Under the pieces are notes generated by a model that worked only from the letters and a program-made list of their open reading frames with translations, made no database searches and had not been told where the DNA came from. Both the position numbers and the translations under genes were made by a program. DNA of 9,341 bases from Oscillospiraceae bacterium (lineage in GTDB: Bacteria > Bacillota > Clostridia > Oscillospirales > Oscillospiraceae): contig JAFRUW010000015.1 in the NCBI GenBank assembly GCA_017438675.1, positions 1-9,341 of the forward strand, given 5' to 3'. Below are positions 6,726 through 9,341 of this stretch, one piece after another (the first letter of the stretch is position 1; each line of letters begins with the position of its first letter).

Positions 6726-7640
6726 ATGAATGTTCTTTACGCCCTTGAATCCATCCGCACCCCGGTACTGGACAGGATCATGCTGTTTTTCACCGCCCTG
6801 GGAGAAGAGACGATGTTCCTCATCATTGCCCTTATCGTGTTCTGGTGCGTGAACAAGCGCCAGGGATACTACATGCTCACCGTTGGGTTTTCGGGAATCG
6901 TCATCAGTGAGGCGCTGAAGATACTGTGCCGCATCCCCCGCCCGTGGGTGAAGGATCCGAACTTCACCATCGTGGAGGCTGCCAGGGAAAAAGCGGCAGG
7001 ATACTCCTTCCCCTCAGGCCACACCGTGAACGCCGTCACAGTTTACGGCACCACCGCCCGCTGGACTGACAGGAAATGGCTGAGATGGGCCTGCATCCTG
7101 CTCACAGCCGTCATCGGCTTCTCCCGCATGTATCTCGGCGTCCATACCCCGGCGGACGTTTTCACATCCCTTGCCGTCGGCATCATCCTTGTGCTGGTGC
7201 TCTATCCCATGTTCAATAAGGAAAAGGATATCAACATTCTGCCCGTCATCATCTTCATGATCGCAATATCCTTGGTCTACGTTCTGTTCCTTGAGCTGTA
7301 CCGTTTCCCGGCGGACACGGACCCCCGGAACCTTGCCAACAGCATTCAGAACGGATACAAGATCCTGGGCGCCGCCATTGGTATGCTCATCTCCTGCGTC
7401 ATCGACGAGCGGTACACGAAATTTGAGACTGCCGCGCCTCTGTGGGTGCAGGCGGTGAAGGCGGCGGGAGGCTTCGCCGTCATTCTGGCGATAAAGGAAG
7501 GACTGAAGGGCCCCCTGGCGGCGATCCTTCCCCAAAGCGCCGCCGCGGGCGTGAGATACTTCATCATTGTGCTCTTCGCCGCGGCAGTATGGCCCCTGAC
7601 CTTCAAACCTCTTACAAGTTTGGCAAATAAATCGAAATAA
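6726..7640 (+). CDS. PAP2-superfamily membrane phosphatase
   Basis: A 304-aa polytopic membrane protein of the PAP2 (type 2 phosphatidic acid phosphatase) superfamily, which removes phosphate from lipid phosphates such as phosphatidate, phosphatidylglycerophosphate or undecaprenyl pyrophosphate. The three signature motifs are complete: K65-x6-R72-P73, P96-S97-G98-H99, and S133-R134-x5-H140-x3-D144. H140 would be the nucleophile and H99 the acid. Beyond the catalytic core (about 20-160) there is a longer C-terminal half with several more hydrophobic helices (about 171-190, 210-226, 242-268, 277-294), more than the compact PgpB or BcrC forms have. AAAGGA (6711-6716) lies 9 nt before the ATG. 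It is a single gene with its own promoter. No clear terminator follows, so read-through into the riboswitch region is possible. Exact substrate unknown. Confidence 0.92.
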   Translation: MNVLYALESIRTPVLDRIMLFFTALGEETMFLIIALIVFWCVNKRQGYYMLTVGFSGIVISEALKILCRIPRPWVKDPNFTIVEAAREKAAGYSFPSGHTVNAVTVYGTTARWTDRKWLRWACILLTAVIGFSRMYLGVHTPADVFTSLAVGIILVLVLYPMFNKEKDINILPVIIFMIAISLVYVLFLELYRFPADTDPRNLANSIQNGYKILGAAIGMLISCVIDERYTKFETAAPLWVQAVKAAGGFAVILAIKEGLKGPLAAILPQSAAAGVRYFIIVLFAAAVWPLTFKPLTSLANKSK

Positions 7641-7676
7641 TTGCCATTTCCGCGCCGATTTAGGCACTTTTCCAAA

Positions 7677-7705
7677 TTGACTGCGTTTTGTTTCTGTGAT
7701 ATAGT
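7677..7705 (+). promoter_or_regulatory. Promoter of the purine operon
   Basis: TTGACT (7677-7682), 17 nt, TATAGT (7700-7705), with TG one base upstream of the -10. The predicted start near 7712 places the riboswitch at the very 5' end of the transcript. Confidence 0.85.
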
Positions 7706-7711
7706 TTTACC

Positions 7712-7829
7712 GTAAAAGCAGGACCCTTTGTGACTGACGGATTATGTGGTTTACCACAGGGGAGCAAAGGGATATATTCAGTCGACCGTCTGGGCAGCTT
7801 ATCCGCACATTGGATCAGCTGCCCTTTTT
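7712..7829 (+). promoter_or_regulatory. ZTP/ZMP (pfl) riboswitch with terminator expression platform
   Basis: The leader folds as expected for the pfl motif. P1 is CCCTTTG (7724-7730) with CAAAGGG (7765-7771). Inside it lie the conserved-looking GTGACTGACGG, a P2 hairpin TGTGG/CCACA (7745-7749, 7754-7758) and GGGGAGC. Downstream is CCGTCTGGGCA (7786-7796), matching the CCGCCUGGGCA signature. The pseudoknot pairs GACGG (7736-7740) with CCGTC (7786-7790), a compensatory change from the usual GGCGG/CCGCC. The GGGC of the signature is also in the 5' arm of an intrinsic terminator, so ligand binding would favour read-through. ZTP riboswitches turn on folate and purine genes when AICAR ribotides build up; the two genes downstream consume this compound. 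The identification rests on remembered consensus, structure and context, not a covariance search. Confidence 0.85.
7792..7829 (+). terminator. Riboswitch-controlled intrinsic terminator
   Basis: GGGCAGCT (7792-7799) pairs with AGCTGCCC (7817-7824), with a further ATCC/GGAT stem inside (7801-7804, 7812-7815), followed by TTTTT (7825-7829). Its 5' arm starts two bases after the pseudoknot strand of the aptamer, so the two structures compete. It lies 84 bases before the first purine gene. Confidence 0.88.
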
Positions 7830-7901
7830 GTAAATGAATAATAAAGAATGCAGAATGAATAATTCCATGATTTTGCATTTTCATTTTTAGTTTTGAATTT
7901 T
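7830..7901. other. AT-rich leader segment with degenerate inverted arms
   Basis: About 72 bases, nearly all A/T and G on one strand, between the terminator and the ribosome binding site. The left half has GAATGCAGAATGAATAATTC; the right half, reverse-complemented, has similar AAAATGAAAATGCAAAATC text. It looks like an eroded foldback or low-complexity repeat. No gene is seen. Confidence 0.4.
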
Positions 7902-7913
7902 GGGAGGTAAAAC

Positions 7914-8633
7914 ATGAAGTATTGGGAAAAGGACTCACTTGAAAGACTGCTCAGCGAAAACACATATCCCGGCCGGGGCATTGTCATCGGATGCACACCC
8001 TCCGGTGAGAAGTCCGCGGTTGCCTATTTCATCATGGGCAGAAGCGAAAACAGCCGCAACAGGATCTTCGCCGAAACAGAGGACGGCATCCGCACCGAGG
8101 CTTACGACCCCTCAAAGATGGTGGATCCCAGCCTCATCATCTATCACCCCGTAAGAAAGCTTGACAACAGGCTCATCGTCACAAACGGCAACCAGACCGA
8201 CACCATCCGTGACGGTGTGGCAGCAGGCGGCACCTTTGAAGGCGCTCTCGACACCCGCTGCTTTGAGCCCGACGCCCCAAATTACACCCCCCGTATCAGC
8301 GGCATGATCACCTTTGACAACGGTTCCTTCACCTACAAGCTCAGCATTCTGAAGAGTGCCGATCCCGAAGGCTCCGCATGCAGCCGCTACACCTTCTCCT
8401 ACGCTCCGGAAAAGGGTGCGGGTCACTTCATCCACACCTACAAGTGCGACGGCAATCCCATCCCCTCCTTTGAGGGCGAGCCGGAAAAGGTTTCCGTCCC
8501 CGAGGATATCGACGAGTTCGCCGCCCTCTGCTGGGACAACCTGAACATGGACAACAAGGTCTCTCTCTACATCAATTACACCGACGCCGCGACCGGCAAA
8601 GAGGAGATCAGGATCATAAACAAGCACGAATAA
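7914..8633 (+). CDS. purO: IMP cyclohydrolase, PurO type
   Basis: A 239-aa cytosolic enzyme that closes the ring of FAICAR to give IMP, the final step of de novo purine synthesis. The N-terminal ENTYPGRGIVIG (15-26) and YFIMGRSENSRNRIF (37-51) stretches, then YDPSKMVDPSLIIYHPVR, are characteristic of the PurO-like (archaeal-type) IMP cyclohydrolase family that also occurs in Clostridia and related bacteria. It is unrelated to the MGS-like cyclohydrolase domain of PurH. The start has GGGAGG (7902-7907) at 6 nt. It is first in the operon after the ZTP riboswitch, 18 bases ahead of the AICAR transformylase that makes its substrate. The length is complete and no motif looks damaged. Confidence 0.9.
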   Translation: MKYWEKDSLERLLSENTYPGRGIVIGCTPSGEKSAVAYFIMGRSENSRNRIFAETEDGIRTEAYDPSKMVDPSLIIYHPVRKLDNRLIVTNGNQTDTIRDGVAAGGTFEGALDTRCFEPDAPNYTPRISGMITFDNGSFTYKLSILKSADPEGSACSRYTFSYAPEKGAGHFIHTYKCDGNPIPSFEGEPEKVSVPEDIDEFAALCWDNLNMDNKVSLYINYTDAATGKEEIRIINKHE

Positions 8634-8651
8634 TATAAGAAGGAGACTGAC

Positions 8652-9341
8652 ATGAAAGAATTCGAACTGAAATACGGTTGCAACCCCAACCAGAAGCCCG
8701 CCAGGATCTATCTTGAAAACGGCGAAGAGCTACCCATCGAGATTTTAAACGGCAGACCCGGCTACATCAACTTCCTTGACGCTTTCAACAGCTGGCAGCT
8801 GGTGAAGGAGCTGAAGGAAGCCACCGGCATGGTCTGCGCCACATCCTTCAAGCACGTAAGCCCCACCTCCGCCGCACTGGGAAAGCCCCTTTCTCCCGCT
8901 CTCAAGCAGGCATGCTTCGTGGACGACATCGAGGGTCTTGACGATTCTCCCATTGCCTGCGCCTACGCAAGAGCAAGAGGCACCGACAGAATGTCCTCCT
9001 TCGGCGACTGGATCGCCCTCAGCGATCCCTGCGACGTTGTGACCGCCACCATCATCAAGCGCGAGGTTTCCGACGGCATCATCGCCCCCGGCTACGAGCC
9101 CGAGGCTCTTGAGATCCTTAAGACAAAGAAGAAGGGCAACTACAACATCGTTAAGATCGACCCGAATTACGTTCCCGATCCCATCGAGAAGAAGCAGGTC
9201 TACGGCATCACCTTTGAGCAGGGCAGAAACGAGTTCAAGATCAACCGCGAGCTTCTTGCCAACGTGGTCACCGTCAACAAGGAAATCCCCGAAAGCGCCC
9301 TTAACGACCTTATCGTGTCCCTCATCACACTGAAGTACACC
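8652..9341 (+). CDS. purH: Stand-alone AICAR transformylase (PurH C-terminal domain equivalent), cut by window edge
   Basis: The first 230 codons of a phosphoribosylaminoimidazolecarboxamide formyltransferase, which moves a formyl group from 10-formyl-THF to AICAR to give FAICAR. The protein begins directly at the transformylase domain (KYGCNPNQKPARIY from residue 7) with no cyclohydrolase domain before it. Visible landmarks are SFKHVSP with the catalytic pair K67-H68, YARARGTDRMSSFGDW, the EVSDGIIAPGYEPEAL segment and ESALNDLIVS. The text is strikingly close to the same part of animal ATIC as I remember it. AAGGAG (8640-8645) lies 6 nt before the ATG, so the start is secure. A full-length domain would be about 390 residues, so roughly 160 are missing beyond the edge. 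It works with the PurO gene just upstream to make IMP. Confidence 0.95.
   Translation, partial: MKEFELKYGCNPNQKPARIYLENGEELPIEILNGRPGYINFLDAFNSWQLVKELKEATGMVCATSFKHVSPTSAALGKPLSPALKQACFVDDIEGLDDSPIACAYARARGTDRMSSFGDWIALSDPCDVVTATIIKREVSDGIIAPGYEPEALEILKTKKKGNYNIVKIDPNYVPDPIEKKQVYGITFEQGRNEFKINRELLANVVTVNKEIPESALNDLIVSLITLKYT

Noticed and set aside
7014..7667. 217-codon open frame on the minus strand
   Set aside because: Antisense to the PAP2 phosphatase, whose three catalytic motifs are intact.
7642..7671. Possible terminator of the PAP2 gene (TGCC ... GGCA, then CTTTT)
   Set aside because: Only 4 bp with a 17-nt loop; too weak to call.
7712..7829. Purine (xpt-type), PRPP or THF riboswitch as alternative identity
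   Set aside because: No three-way junction with the purine-type loops and no THF signature (GGAGAGUAG); the CCGTCTGGGCA signature and pseudoknot fit the ZTP class better.

Overview
The window looks like the chromosome of a Gram-positive anaerobe of the Clostridia, most likely near the Ruminococcaceae/Oscillospiraceae. The grounds are strong AGGAGG-type ribosome binding sites, sigma-A-type promoters, a type I dockerin on a secreted protein, and a purine operon headed by what I read as a ZTP riboswitch. This placement is inference; no rRNA or other marker is present. I see no IS element, CRISPR array, tRNA, rRNA or phage gene.

Left part, minus strand: the first 66 codons of an NRAMP-family metal transporter run off the left edge. 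Its promoter is clear, and a non-coding stretch of about 245 bases with a perfect 13-bp hairpin lies upstream of it. Next comes an ABC transporter operon read leftward: an ATPase (228 aa), then a two-module FtsX/MacB-type permease (903 aa), then a strong intrinsic terminator. The operon promoter has a good -10 but no -35. In the -35 place sits a 7-4-7 direct repeat like the boxes bound by PhoB/OmpR-family regulators.

Middle: a shikimate-kinase-like P-loop kinase is transcribed rightward, divergent from the ABC operon. It faces a 612-aa secreted protein on the minus strand, and a 15-bp hairpin lies between the two. The secreted protein has a signal peptide, an N-terminal dockerin, a beta-sandwich-like region, a jelly-roll-like region and a C-terminal CHAP-type cysteine hydrolase domain. 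Divergent from it, a PAP2-family membrane phosphatase reads rightward.

Right part: a promoter, a ZTP (pfl) riboswitch and its terminator precede a two-gene purine operon. The first gene is a PurO-type IMP cyclohydrolase. The second, cut by the right edge, is a stand-alone AICAR transformylase. Together they do the last two steps of IMP synthesis, which most bacteria do with the fused PurH. AICAR ribotide (ZMP) is both the substrate of the second enzyme and the riboswitch ligand class, so the layout closes a feedback loop.

Nothing here is clearly a wholly new system. The points most worth following are the missing canonical metal ligands in the NRAMP protein, the dockerin-CHAP architecture, the Pho-box-like promoter and the split, riboswitch-controlled PurH module.
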